From assembly GCA_945788595.1 (NCBI GenBank), contig CALZMS010000037.1, positions 1 through 7,713 of the forward strand: DNA of 7,713 bases, written 5' to 3'. Made by a program: the position numbers and the translations under genes. The stretch comes from an uncultured Lachnospiraceae bacterium (GTDB lineage: Bacteria; Bacillota; Clostridia; Lachnospirales; Lachnospiraceae). Below, piece by piece: positions 1-5,324 of this stretch. Under the pieces are notes generated by a model, which saw nothing but the letters and a program-made list of their open reading frames with translations, was not told the DNA's origin and ran no database searches. How positions within the stretch are numbered: the stretch's first letter is position 1; the number at the start of each line of letters is the position of its first letter.

Positions 1-1305
1 ATCTCAAAAGGTCTGGATGAAAGTATGATCGAGGAGAAATATTATGAACCGCCGCTGATCAATATCATCAAATTTGCCTGCCATGCCTGCCCGGAAAAAA
101 GAGTTTATGTGACGGACGGCTGTCAGGGCTGCCTGGAGCATCCCTGTAAGGAAGTGTGCCCAAAGGATGCTATCAGTATCGTTCACGGTAAATCCCAGAT
201 CGACCCGGAAAAATGCATCAAGTGCGGCAAATGTATGGATGCCTGTTCCTATAATGCCATCATCAAGCAGGAGAGACCCTGCGCCAAGGCCTGCGGTATG
301 GGTGCCATTCACTCAGATGAATATGGCAGAGCGGAGATTGATCAGGATAAATGTGTATCCTGCGGCATGTGCCTGGTGAACTGTCCCTTCAGTGCCATTG
401 TGGACAAGGGCCAGATCTACCAGACCATCAAAGCTATTCAGAGCGATACCCCGGTGTATGCCATTGTGGCACCGGCCATTGCGGGACAGTTCGGCCCGGA
501 AATGACAGAGACAAAGATTCGTTCGGGATTCAAGGCCTTAGGCTTTACCGATGTGGCAGAGGTTGCCGTGGGAGCAGACCTGTGTACCATCGAAGAGGCT
601 CATGATTTTATGGAAGAAGTACCGGAAAAGATGCCCTTTATGGCTACCAGTTGTTGCCCGGCCTGGGCAATGATGGCGAAGAAATCCTTCCCCCAGCTGG
701 CAGATAATATTTCCATGGCACTGACTCCTATGGTATTGACGGCCCGCCTGATCAAGAAAAAACATCCGGACTGCAAAATTGCCTTTGTAGGTCCCTGCGC
801 GGCGAAGAAATTGGAGGCCAGCCGCAGAAGTGTGAAGAGTTATGTGGATTTCGTGCTGACCTTTGAAGAGGTAGCCGGTATGTTTAATGCAAAGGAAATC
901 TTCTTTGCGGATCTGCCGGAGGATAAGCCTCTTAGAGAGGCCAGCGGTGACGGCCGTGGCTTTGCTGCCAGCGGCGGTGTGGCCAAAGCTGTGGTCAATT
1001 ATATTAAGAAGCTGGATCCCAGCCGGGAAGTAAAAGTAGTCAGTGCAGAGGGACTGGATAACTGTAAAAAGATGCTGATGCTGGCAAAAGCAGGCAAATA
1101 TAACGGGTATCTGCTGGAAGGTATGGCTTGTCCCGGTGGATGTATCGCCGGAGCGGGTACTCTGCGTCCAATCAATAAGGCTGCGCAGGCACTGACGGAA
1201 TCCCAGAAAGCGGCAGATTTTGCCCAGGCGGCGAACACCACCTATGCGGACTGGATCCCGGATCTGGAACAATTTGATAAAAGTGAAAAAAAGATGGAGG
1301 AATAG
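1..1305 (+). CDS. Monomeric [FeFe] hydrogenase-like ferredoxin protein (5' partial)
   Basis: Predicted iron-only hydrogenase that couples ferredoxin oxidation/reduction to H2 chemistry in the cytoplasm; substrate direction is not visible. The frame is open from base 1 without a stop, and related proteins have a longer N-terminus, so the true start lies upstream; the ATG at 25 is probably internal. Residues are numbered from that Met. The ferredoxin part has CX2CX4CX3CP (33-45), CX2CX2CX3C (64-74), a CX3C pair (86, 90) and CX2CX2CX3CP (110-120), enough for at least three [4Fe-4S] clusters, plus an extra pair C19/C22. The H-cluster domain is complete: TSCCPAW at 208-214, GPCAAKKLEA at 256-265 and MACPGGCIAGAG at 367-378. 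Likely cluster ligands are C211, C258, C369 and C373, with C210 in the proton-transfer position. The GPC/AKKxEA form resembles group B enzymes. It ends two bases before the ECF S-component gene, and that gene's GGAGG lies within its last codons, so they are probably co-transcribed. Confidence 0.9.
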   Translation: MSKGLDESMIEEKYYEPPLINIIKFACHACPEKRVYVTDGCQGCLEHPCKEVCPKDAISIVHGKSQIDPEKCIKCGKCMDACSYNAIIKQERPCAKACGMGAIHSDEYGRAEIDQDKCVSCGMCLVNCPFSAIVDKGQIYQTIKAIQSDTPVYAIVAPAIAGQFGPEMTETKIRSGFKALGFTDVAEVAVGADLCTIEEAHDFMEEVPEKMPFMATSCCPAWAMMAKKSFPQLADNISMALTPMVLTARLIKKKHPDCKIAFVGPCAAKKLEASRRSVKSYVDFVLTFEEVAGMFNAKEIFFADLPEDKPLREASGDGRGFAASGGVAKAVVNYIKKLDPSREVKVVSAEGLDNCKKMLMLAKAGKYNGYLLEGMACPGGCIAGAGTLRPINKAAQALTESQKAADFAQAANTTYADWIPDLEQFDKSEKKMEE

Positions 1306-1307
1306 AT

Positions 1308-1841
1308 ATGGCAGAAAAGAGAATGACAACAAAGAAACTGGTGCAGACGGGAATACTTCTGGCGCTGTGTCTGGTCTTTCAGCTGTTAAAAGGAATTTCT
1401 GTATATATCACCGGACCCATGGTAAATGCGATCCTGATTCTGGCATCTTTAAGCTGCGGATGGTACAGTGGGGTGCTTATCGCTGTGGTGGCTCCGCTGG
1501 CCGCCATGCTGATTGGTGCGACTCCCATTGTGAATGCTGTACCGGCAATGCTTCCGGTGATCATGATCGGCAATGCCCTGATCGCGGTATCAGCCTGGCT
1601 GTTCAGAAACAAAATGCTTCCGCTGGGCCTGGCTATTGGTTCCTGCCTAAAAGCAGGATTTTTGTGGCTGACGGTATGGTATGTAGTGCTGCCCGTTTTT
1701 GGCAGCGGTGTGCCGGAGAAGATGCAGATGGCAGCCAAAGCTTCTTTCTCTGTGACGCAGCTGATCACAGCGGCTATCGGCAGTGTCATCGCCTGGCTGG
1801 TGTGGACCAGATTGAAAAAGTATCTGGCAACAGAAGCGTAA
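1308..1841 (+). CDS. ECF transporter S component (substrate-binding membrane subunit)
   Basis: A 177-residue, very hydrophobic protein with about five to six membrane segments (roughly residues 11-28, 33-50, 53-72, 76-98, 105-130 and 148-167), and basic residues at both ends (KRMTTKK, RLKKY). Length and pattern fit the S components of energy-coupling factor vitamin transporters, which bind a micronutrient and dock on a shared EcfT/EcfA module encoded elsewhere; no T or A gene is in the window. The small, Gly/Ala-rich first helix (TGILLALCLVFQLL) is typical of the helix that contacts EcfT. The substrate cannot be read from the sequence. GGAGG at 1296-1300, 7 bases before the ATG, supports the start. 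Placement directly behind a hydrogenase suggests a cofactor or precursor need shared with it, but that is inference. Confidence 0.8.
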   Translation: MAEKRMTTKKLVQTGILLALCLVFQLLKGISVYITGPMVNAILILASLSCGWYSGVLIAVVAPLAAMLIGATPIVNAVPAMLPVIMIGNALIAVSAWLFRNKMLPLGLAIGSCLKAGFLWLTVWYVVLPVFGSGVPEKMQMAAKASFSVTQLITAAIGSVIAWLVWTRLKKYLATEA

Positions 1842-1876
1842 GGCTGAACAGAAAATATATTTGGATGATAAATGGT

Positions 1877-1904
1877 ACAGCTTGCCGGGGGTCCGGCAGG
1901 CTGT
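1877..1904. terminator. Putative bidirectional terminator between convergent genes
   Basis: A 12-bp hairpin (arms 1877-1888 and 1893-1904, one G-T wobble, loop GGGT) lies between the ends of the ECF gene and the convergent ymaF gene. The T tract directly after it is short on both strands. A run of T at 1933-1939 follows further along on the plus strand and overlaps the end of ymaF. The position favours termination; the weak U tracts keep confidence moderate. Confidence 0.5.
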
Positions 1905-1937
1905 TTGCATATCAGCTTCTGTACAACGGCTGCTTTT

Positions 1938-2285
1938 TTACTTGCAGTCTGTCGGACTGTCGATCAGCGTAGCCGCCTGGAATTTATGTCTGTGATTATC
2001 TTCCTCTCTGGTAAAGTCCCTGATAAAGTGTATATGTTTTCCGTTACCTACATCGTGAGCTCCGGAGGTTCTGCCGCAGAATTCGTGGTAATGTTTATCT
2101 GAAAAATCCGTGCGGAATTTCACTTCGTGGTAGTGGTCCTTTTTGTCCGGGGTGTATTTTGCTTCACCGGTCACGGTGCAGAATCTGTGATTGTGGCATT
2201 CACCGCATTCTCTGAAAATCATGGTACTGCCAGTCAGCTCGTGAACATGCTCCTGTTTGTCGCATTCATGAGGTTTATTTTGCAT
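1938..2285 (-). CDS. ymaF: YmaF family protein with six HxH motifs
   Basis: A 115-residue soluble protein with no signal peptide or membrane segment. It consists of repeated short segments each built around HxH: HVHEL (13), HNHRF (31), HYHEV (51), HYHEF (65), HIHFI (84) and HRHKF (98). Interspersed TGEA, TDF and GNGKHIHF segments match my recollection of the YmaF family of Firmicutes, whose molecular role is not established. Regular His pairs with a few Cys (8, 27, 30, 36, 70, 114) suggest metal binding, but this is inference. On the minus strand an AAGGAG (2293-2298) sits 7 bases before the ATG. The gene is convergent with the ECF gene and has its own putative promoter, so it looks monocistronic. 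Confidence 0.82.
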   Translation of the reverse strand: MQNKPHECDKQEHVHELTGSTMIFRECGECHNHRFCTVTGEAKYTPDKKDHYHEVKFRTDFSDKHYHEFCGRTSGAHDVGNGKHIHFIRDFTREEDNHRHKFQAATLIDSPTDCK

Positions 2286-2350
2286 GGAAAAGCTCCTTTT
2301 TTCTTTACTATATGGGGGAAAGAAGAAAAGGTGACAAGATGGATGACTTT

Positions 2351-2378
2351 TTTATAAGGTATCTCAGAGTGCAAACAA
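2351..2378 (-). promoter_or_regulatory. Putative sigma-A promoter of ymaF
   Basis: On the minus strand TTGTTT (2373-2378) and TATAAA (2351-2356) are separated by 16 bases, about 65 bases upstream of the ymaF start. Other AT-rich hexamers nearer the gene (for example CATATA near 2308) could serve instead. Confidence 0.45.
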
Positions 2379-2403
2379 GTGTATGGATTTAATATGTCTT
2401 ATT

Positions 2404-2445
2404 AAAAAAAGCCGTGAATTCCTTGATTTCAAAGAATCTCACGAC
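2404..2445 (-). terminator. Rho-independent terminator of tRNA-Ala
   Basis: The minus strand forms a 14-bp stem (arms 2432-2445 and 2411-2424, one A-A mismatch and a few G-T wobbles) with a 7-base loop. It is followed immediately by seven T on that strand (2404-2410). It begins about 10 bases after the tRNA 3' end. Confidence 0.88.
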
Positions 2446-2454
2446 TTCAGAGAA

Positions 2455-2527
2455 TGGAGCATACGGGACTTGAACCCGTGGCCTCCACACTGCCAGTGTG
2501 GCGCGCTCCCAACTGCGCTAATGCCCC
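2455..2527 (-). tRNA. tRNA-Ala (anticodon GGC)
   Basis: The minus strand folds into a perfect 73-base cloverleaf: acceptor GGGGCAT/ATGCTCC, D arm GCGC/GCGC, anticodon arm CCACA-CTGGCAG-TGTGG with anticodon GGC, a 5-base variable loop, T arm ACGGG-TTCAAGT-CCCGT and discriminator A. The acceptor contains the G3-U70 wobble that is the identity element for alanyl-tRNA synthetase, which agrees with the anticodon. CCA is not encoded (TTC follows), so the end must be added after transcription. It is a single-gene unit with its own promoter and terminator. Confidence 0.97.
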
Positions 2528-2537
2528 AAACAAATAC

Positions 2538-2566
2538 ATTATAGCATATGAAAAAATGTTTGTCAT
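2538..2566 (-). promoter_or_regulatory. Promoter of tRNA-Ala
   Basis: On the minus strand ATGACA (2561-2566) and a consensus TATAAT (2538-2543) are 17 bases apart, with a TGC extension before the -10. The predicted start lies a few bases before the mature tRNA 5' end, leaving almost no leader. Confidence 0.8.
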
Positions 2567-2637
2567 TAAAAAAATAATAAAACTTCGGAAAATTTTGACG
2601 ACCCAGGTAAATATATTATGGAAATACTATATATCAT

Positions 2638-2667
2638 TTGACAAAATATATACTGTTGAGATATAAT
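2638..2667 (+). promoter_or_regulatory. Promoter of antitoxin RNA
   Basis: Perfect consensus hexamers TTGACA (2638-2643) and TATAAT (2662-2667), separated by 18 bases. This is the strongest-looking promoter in the window and no protein gene follows it on this strand. Transcription should start near 2674, at the first base of the GTCAGA repeat. A stronger promoter than the toxin's is what is expected for a labile RNA antitoxin. Confidence 0.8.
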
Positions 2668-2673
2668 ACACTT

Positions 2674-2767
2674 GTCAGAACAGCCGGAAGGTGAAGGCGC
2701 TCACCTGTCCTGGCGAAGAGTTAAAAAATAGCCATCTACTTTGTCAGGAGCAGGACGGCTATTTTTT
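2674..2767 (+). ncRNA. Antisense RNA antitoxin of a type I toxin-antitoxin pair
   Basis: A short untranslated transcript of about 94 nt is predicted from the promoter at 2638-2667 to the hairpin and T run ending at 2767. It carries GTCAGA at 2674-2679, then a 6-bp hairpin AGGTGA/TCACCT (2689-2694 with 2701-2706, loop AGGCGC), then the shared terminator. Its 3' part (from about 2717) is exactly antisense to the end of the toxin mRNA. Its 5' part is complementary at spaced sites to the toxin leader, including the toxin Shine-Dalgarno. By analogy with RNA II of par and RatA of txpA/ratA it should block toxin translation and/or destabilise the mRNA. The function is inferred from architecture. Confidence 0.72.
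2723..2767. terminator. Bidirectional terminator shared by toxin mRNA and antitoxin RNA
   Basis: Perfect 11-bp inverted repeat, A6-TAGCC at 2723-2733 and GGCTA-T6 at 2757-2767, which yields a stem followed by U on either strand. On the minus strand the 5' arm overlaps the last two Lys codons and the TAG stop of the toxin. Confidence 0.85.
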
Positions 2768-2842
2768 ATGTGCAAAATTCAGAATTGCAACGATCAAACT
2801 TGCTGTAGCCAACAAAATCATGAATTCCTCATATGTACTCAT
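2759..2842 (-). CDS. TxpA/holin-like type I toxin peptide, 27 aa
   Basis: A 28-codon minus-strand frame. The peptide starts MSTYEEFM, continues with one hydrophobic membrane helix (about residues 8-23, ILLATASLIVAILNF) and ends with the basic tail AHKK. The MSTYE start, single helix and Lys end match the 'putative holin-like toxin' family that includes B. subtilis TxpA and related short toxins, which insert in the membrane and are lethal or growth-inhibiting when over-expressed. An ideal AGGAGGTGA (2848-2856) lies just upstream, with GGAGG 8 bases before the ATG. TATACT/TACTAT-like -10 and TTGTCG -35 elements lie about 90 bases upstream. The stop lies inside the shared terminator stem. The activity is inferred from family and context. 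Confidence 0.85.
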   Translation of the reverse strand: MSTYEEFMILLATASLIVAILNFAHKK

Positions 2843-2847
2843 AATAA

Positions 2848-2880
2848 TCACCTCCTTCCGTCAGATCTCAGAATAGGTGA
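2848..2880 (-). promoter_or_regulatory. Toxin leader hairpin sequestering the Shine-Dalgarno
   Basis: In the toxin mRNA, TCACCT (2875-2880) can pair with AGGTGA (2848-2853), which is part of the AGGAGGTGA ribosome binding site. A further TTC/GAA pairing lies inside the stem (2871-2873 with 2856-2858). This would lower toxin translation in cis. Another 5-bp hairpin, GAGCA/TGCTC, lies upstream at 2881-2901. Confidence 0.55.
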
Positions 2881-2926
2881 GAGCACGTCCCCCGGCTGCT
2901 CGGAGAAATATATTAAAATATAAAAT

Positions 2927-2955
2927 ATAGTATAAGTATATATTTCGGGCGACAA
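2927..2955 (-). promoter_or_regulatory. Promoter of toxin mRNA
   Basis: On the minus strand TTGTCG (2950-2955) and TACTAT (2927-2932) are 17 bases apart in a very AT-rich stretch; a TATACT 3 bases upstream is an alternative -10. Start near 2920 gives a leader of about 78 bases and a transcript of about 200 nt ending in the shared terminator. The -35 overlaps the T tract of the araC-family gene's terminator. Confidence 0.6.
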
Positions 2956-3007
2956 AAAAGCAACCCTAATCTGCCAGAATTACAGCCAGCCAGACTCAGA
3001 TTGCTTT
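2954..3007 (-). terminator. Terminator of the AraC-family regulator gene
   Basis: Starting 6 bases after the regulator's TGA, the minus strand has AAAGC-AATCTG (2997-3007) pairing with CAGATT (2968-2973) and GCTTT (2957-2961), with a 6-base bulge and a long 23-base loop. Six T follow (2954-2959, partly within the stem). The imperfect stem makes this a moderate call. Confidence 0.55.
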
Positions 3008-3013
3008 CATAAC

Positions 3014-3862
3014 TCACCCCATCACATGTTCCCCTCTCCACTCCCTCGGTGAACATCCATGCACATTCTTAAAAGCCCGGGAAAAATGCAGCGGATTAGC
3101 ATATCCCACAGCTTTAGCAATATCCCCAATGGACAGTGACGTCAGCCGCAGAAGCTCCGTGGCCTTCGACATCCGATAGGAAATCAGAAATTCCTGAGGT
3201 GTTTTTCCTATACTTTCCCGAAAAATCTTTCCGAAATAGCTGCGGTTCAGACCACAGAAGTCAGCGATATCCTCCACCGTGATCTCATTCTGGAAATTCT
3301 GCTCGATAAAGGTTATGGCTTCTTTAATATAGAAGTCCTGCACTGAGTTTCCTCTGGTAACCTTTGTTTCCCGTGAGGATCGCACGAAAGCATCAATAAA
3401 CAGATATAGATGGCCGATCAGATGAAAGGAAGAGGACTTTCCATGATTGGCGATGTAGAGCATTTCTTCTTTCATCTCCAGAGCAATATCCTTAAATCTG
3501 GCTTTATAGACCGGATGGTTGACCGACAGACCGGAAAGCTCCACCGTTTCCCGGGCGTGCAGCCCGTCAAATTCAATCCAGGTGTATTCCCAGGGATGCT
3601 CCTGATCGGCAATATAGGTGCAGATCTGGCCGGGAAAGATCATAAAGCCCTGTCCGCTTTTTACAGAGTACACCACAGATTCACCAGTAGCGTTCATGGC
3701 ATATAATGTGCCGGTGCCGGAAATGATATAGTGGAACAGATAGTGGTTGCGGGCGACGGGGCCGAAGGAATGGCCGGGATCGCACTGTTCCCAGCCGAAC
3801 TGGTACAGGCCTAAATCAATAAAATTTTCGCTGGGAAACACCTGGAATAATACTTCGCTCAT
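3014..3862 (-). CDS. AraC-family transcriptional regulator, MsmR/RafR-like
   Basis: A 282-residue cytoplasmic regulator with the classic two-part layout. An N-terminal cupin-type sugar-sensing domain (about 15-165) contains NHYLFHYIISGTGTL, GQGFMIFPGQ and EYTWIEFDG, typical of the effector-binding fold. The C-terminal double helix-turn-helix spans about 194-276: first helices ITVEDIADFCGLNRSYFGKIF, then SIGDIAKAVGYANPLHFSRAFK and the signature end CSPREWR. The start at 3862 is chosen because GGAGG (3869-3873) lies 6 bases upstream. The frame stays open to 3982, but those 40 residues lack similarity to the family and would cover the gene's own promoter. The gene is divergent from the alpha-galactoside transport operon and very likely controls it, probably as a sugar-responsive activator. 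The inducer is not visible. Confidence 0.9.
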   Translation of the reverse strand: MSEVLFQVFPSENFIDLGLYQFGWEQCDPGHSFGPVARNHYLFHYIISGTGTLYAMNATGESVVYSVKSGQGFMIFPGQICTYIADQEHPWEYTWIEFDGLHARETVELSGLSVNHPVYKARFKDIALEMKEEMLYIANHGKSSSFHLIGHLYLFIDAFVRSSRETKVTRGNSVQDFYIKEAITFIEQNFQNEITVEDIADFCGLNRSYFGKIFRESIGKTPQEFLISYRMSKATELLRLTSLSIGDIAKAVGYANPLHFSRAFKNVHGCSPREWRGEHVMG

Positions 3863-3889
3863 AATCTGCCTCCATGCCCTTTTTAAACA

Positions 3890-3918
3890 AATATACCAAA
3901 ATGCTATATGTTTTTCAA
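3890..3918 (-). promoter_or_regulatory. Promoter of the AraC-family regulator
   Basis: On the minus strand TTGAAA (3913-3918), a 17-base spacer and TATATT (3890-3895). The spacer's last 10 bases are AGCATTTTGG, abutting the -10, so a protein bound there would occlude the promoter. Confidence 0.65.
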
Positions 3919-3987
3919 TATAGGGATTTAAAGTAGAAAAAAGGCATAAAAACACTAGAAAAGCGCCATTTATAGAAAGCATTTTGG
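3896..3987. promoter_or_regulatory. Inverted operator pair in the divergent control region
   Basis: CCAAAATGCT at 3896-3905 and its exact reverse complement AGCATTTTGG at 3978-3987 form a 10-bp perfect inverted repeat with centres 82 bp apart. Each copy, read in the direction of its promoter, lies in the -35/-10 spacer: one for the regulator gene, the other for the transport operon. Likely binding sites for the AraC-family protein or another dimeric regulator that can loop the DNA. Which protein binds is inference. Confidence 0.55.
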
Positions 3988-3997
3988 ATGGTATAAT
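3969..3997 (+). promoter_or_regulatory. Promoter of the alpha-galactoside transport operon
   Basis: Consensus TATAAT at 3992-3997 with a TGG extension, 17 bases after a poor -35 (TTTATA, 3969-3974). The weak -35 plus good extended -10 is what is expected of a promoter needing an activator. The first gene starts 29 bases further on. Confidence 0.7.
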
Positions 3998-4026
3998 CGG
4001 GTTATCAAAAAAAGGAGAAGAGCACT

Positions 4027-5310
4027 ATGAAAGGAAAACATGCAAAAAACCTGCTATATGCCGGATGTGTTGTCCTGGGCGCTGTATCTTTTACGGGCTG
4101 TGGCAGCTCCGCAAAAGAAGGCGTGACAGAGATCGAGATCGTGCAGTATAAGCCGGAAGCAGCCAACTATTTTGAAAAGGTTGAAAAAGCCTTTAATGAG
4201 TCTCATGACAACATTCATCTGACCATCAACTCTCCCAACGATGCCTCTACGATTCTGAGAACCCGGTTTATCCGTGAGGATTATCCGGATATCATCGGTA
4301 TCGGCGGCGACATCAACTATTCCTACTATGTGGATGCAAAGATCCTGGCGGATGTGTCCGACTATGAGGGACTCAAAGACATTACACCGGCGTATATAGC
4401 CATTGATGAGGCACTGGAGCTGGTTCCGGTGGAAGGAAACTTTGCGGTACCCTATGTGGCCAATGCAGCCGGTATCCTGTACAACCGGGATATGTTCGAG
4501 GAACACGGCTGGCAGATTCCTAACACCTGGCAGGAACTTCTGGATTTGTGTGAACAGATCAAGGCAGACGGAGAACAGCCGTTTTACTTTGGCTTTAAGG
4601 ATACCTGGACCTGTCTGGCACCCTGGAATGCCATGGCGGTGGATCTGGCAGACGCTGACGCGGCCAGACAGGTGAACCGCGGCGAAGCCACCTTTACCGA
4701 GCAGTACCGTGAGACCGCCGAGAAATATCTCCAGCTACTTAAGTACGGTCAGTCCGATCCCTTTGCCTACGGTTACAACGATGCCTGTACGGCCTTTGCC
4801 AACGGTGAATCTGCCATGTACACCATCGGAAGCTACGCTGTACCGCAGATCAAGTCGGTAAATCCGGATATGAATATCGATTCCTTCGTATTCCCCGCCG
4901 GAGATACCAAAGAGCAGAATACCCTGAACTCCGGTATCGACCTTCAGTTCTGTGTGACTGCAGCCTGCAAAAACAAAGAGGCAGCCTATGAGGTACTGGA
5001 TTTTCTGCTGGCGGACGAAAATCTTCAGCAGTACATCGATGACCAGAACGCTGTTCCCTGTAAGCAGGGCGATTTCAGGCTGGCCCCCATGCTGGACGGT
5101 ATGAGCGAGTACATTCAGGCCGGAAATATGACGGACTATCAGGATCACTATTATCCTTCCGAGATGGCGGTGGATGCACTTTTGCAGACCTATCTGATCG
5201 AAAAAGATACCGATAAATTCCTCGAGACCTTCGATACCAACTGGATCAGATATAACCGGGATATCATTAAGATGGTACAAGATTACGAAGCAGAGCATGG
5301 AAATGAATAA
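4027..5310 (+). CDS. Sugar ABC transporter substrate-binding lipoprotein (MsmE-like)
   Basis: A 427-residue extracellular solute-binding protein. The N-terminus has a basic start (MKGKHAK), a short hydrophobic stretch and a lipobox-like SFTGC with Cys25 as the lipidated residue, so the mature protein should be anchored to the outer face of the membrane. The body shows the family 1 oligosaccharide-binding pattern: a first beta strand TEIEIVQY, YPDIIGIGG, the hinge stretch PYVANAAGILYNRDMFEEHG, NTWQELLDLCEQIK, the segment FANGESAMYTIGSYAV and a helical C-terminal lobe. Aromatic residues (W162, Y/W around 190-206) probably stack on sugar rings. The start follows AAAGGAG at 4011-4017. It is the first gene of an operon with two permeases and a GH36 alpha-galactosidase, so raffinose-type alpha-galactosides are the likely ligand. 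Specificity is inferred from context only. Confidence 0.9.
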   Translation: MKGKHAKNLLYAGCVVLGAVSFTGCGSSAKEGVTEIEIVQYKPEAANYFEKVEKAFNESHDNIHLTINSPNDASTILRTRFIREDYPDIIGIGGDINYSYYVDAKILADVSDYEGLKDITPAYIAIDEALELVPVEGNFAVPYVANAAGILYNRDMFEEHGWQIPNTWQELLDLCEQIKADGEQPFYFGFKDTWTCLAPWNAMAVDLADADAARQVNRGEATFTEQYRETAEKYLQLLKYGQSDPFAYGYNDACTAFANGESAMYTIGSYAVPQIKSVNPDMNIDSFVFPAGDTKEQNTLNSGIDLQFCVTAACKNKEAAYEVLDFLLADENLQQYIDDQNAVPCKQGDFRLAPMLDGMSEYIQAGNMTDYQDHYYPSEMAVDALLQTYLIEKDTDKFLETFDTNWIRYNRDIIKMVQDYEAEHGNE

Positions 5311-5324
5311 GGAGGCAGCCCGTG

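Larger units (their letters stand above)
2674..2880. repeat. Spaced direct repeats GTCAGA-N9-AGGTGA of the toxin-antitoxin locus
   Basis: The plus strand carries GTCAGA-N9-AGGTGA twice, at 2674-2694 and at 2860-2880, with identical 9-base gaps whose sequence is not conserved. TCACCT is also repeated, at 2701-2706 and 2848-2853. Because the two units are transcribed from opposite strands, these repeats make the antitoxin and toxin RNAs complementary away from their 3' overlap, like repeats DRa and DRb of par. Confidence 0.75.

Noticed and set aside
538..1332. Long minus-strand open frame opposite the hydrogenase gene
   Set aside because: It is a shadow of the plus-strand gene, which has full H-cluster and ferredoxin motifs; the antisense product has no recognisable domain and no ribosome binding site was evident.
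2454..2666. Plus-strand frame starting in the tRNA gene
   Set aside because: Its first part is the complement of tRNA-Ala (the familiar HTGLEPVASTLPVWRAP artefact peptide) and the rest is AT-rich promoter DNA.
2691..2923. Two plus-strand small frames across the toxin region
   Set aside because: They lack ribosome binding sites and family resemblance. The minus-strand toxin and the plus-strand non-coding RNA explain the promoters, terminator and repeats better.
3956..3972. Possible catabolite-responsive (cre) site around AGAAAAGCGCCATTT
   Set aside because: Only the central CG and a few A/T positions fit the TGNAANCGNWNNCW consensus; the leading TG and the later C are missing.
3863..3982. 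Forty-residue N-terminal extension of the AraC-family regulator
   Set aside because: It has no good ribosome binding site, would span the regulator's own promoter and operator, and reads as hydrophobic low-similarity sequence; the GGAGG before 3862 fixes the shorter start.
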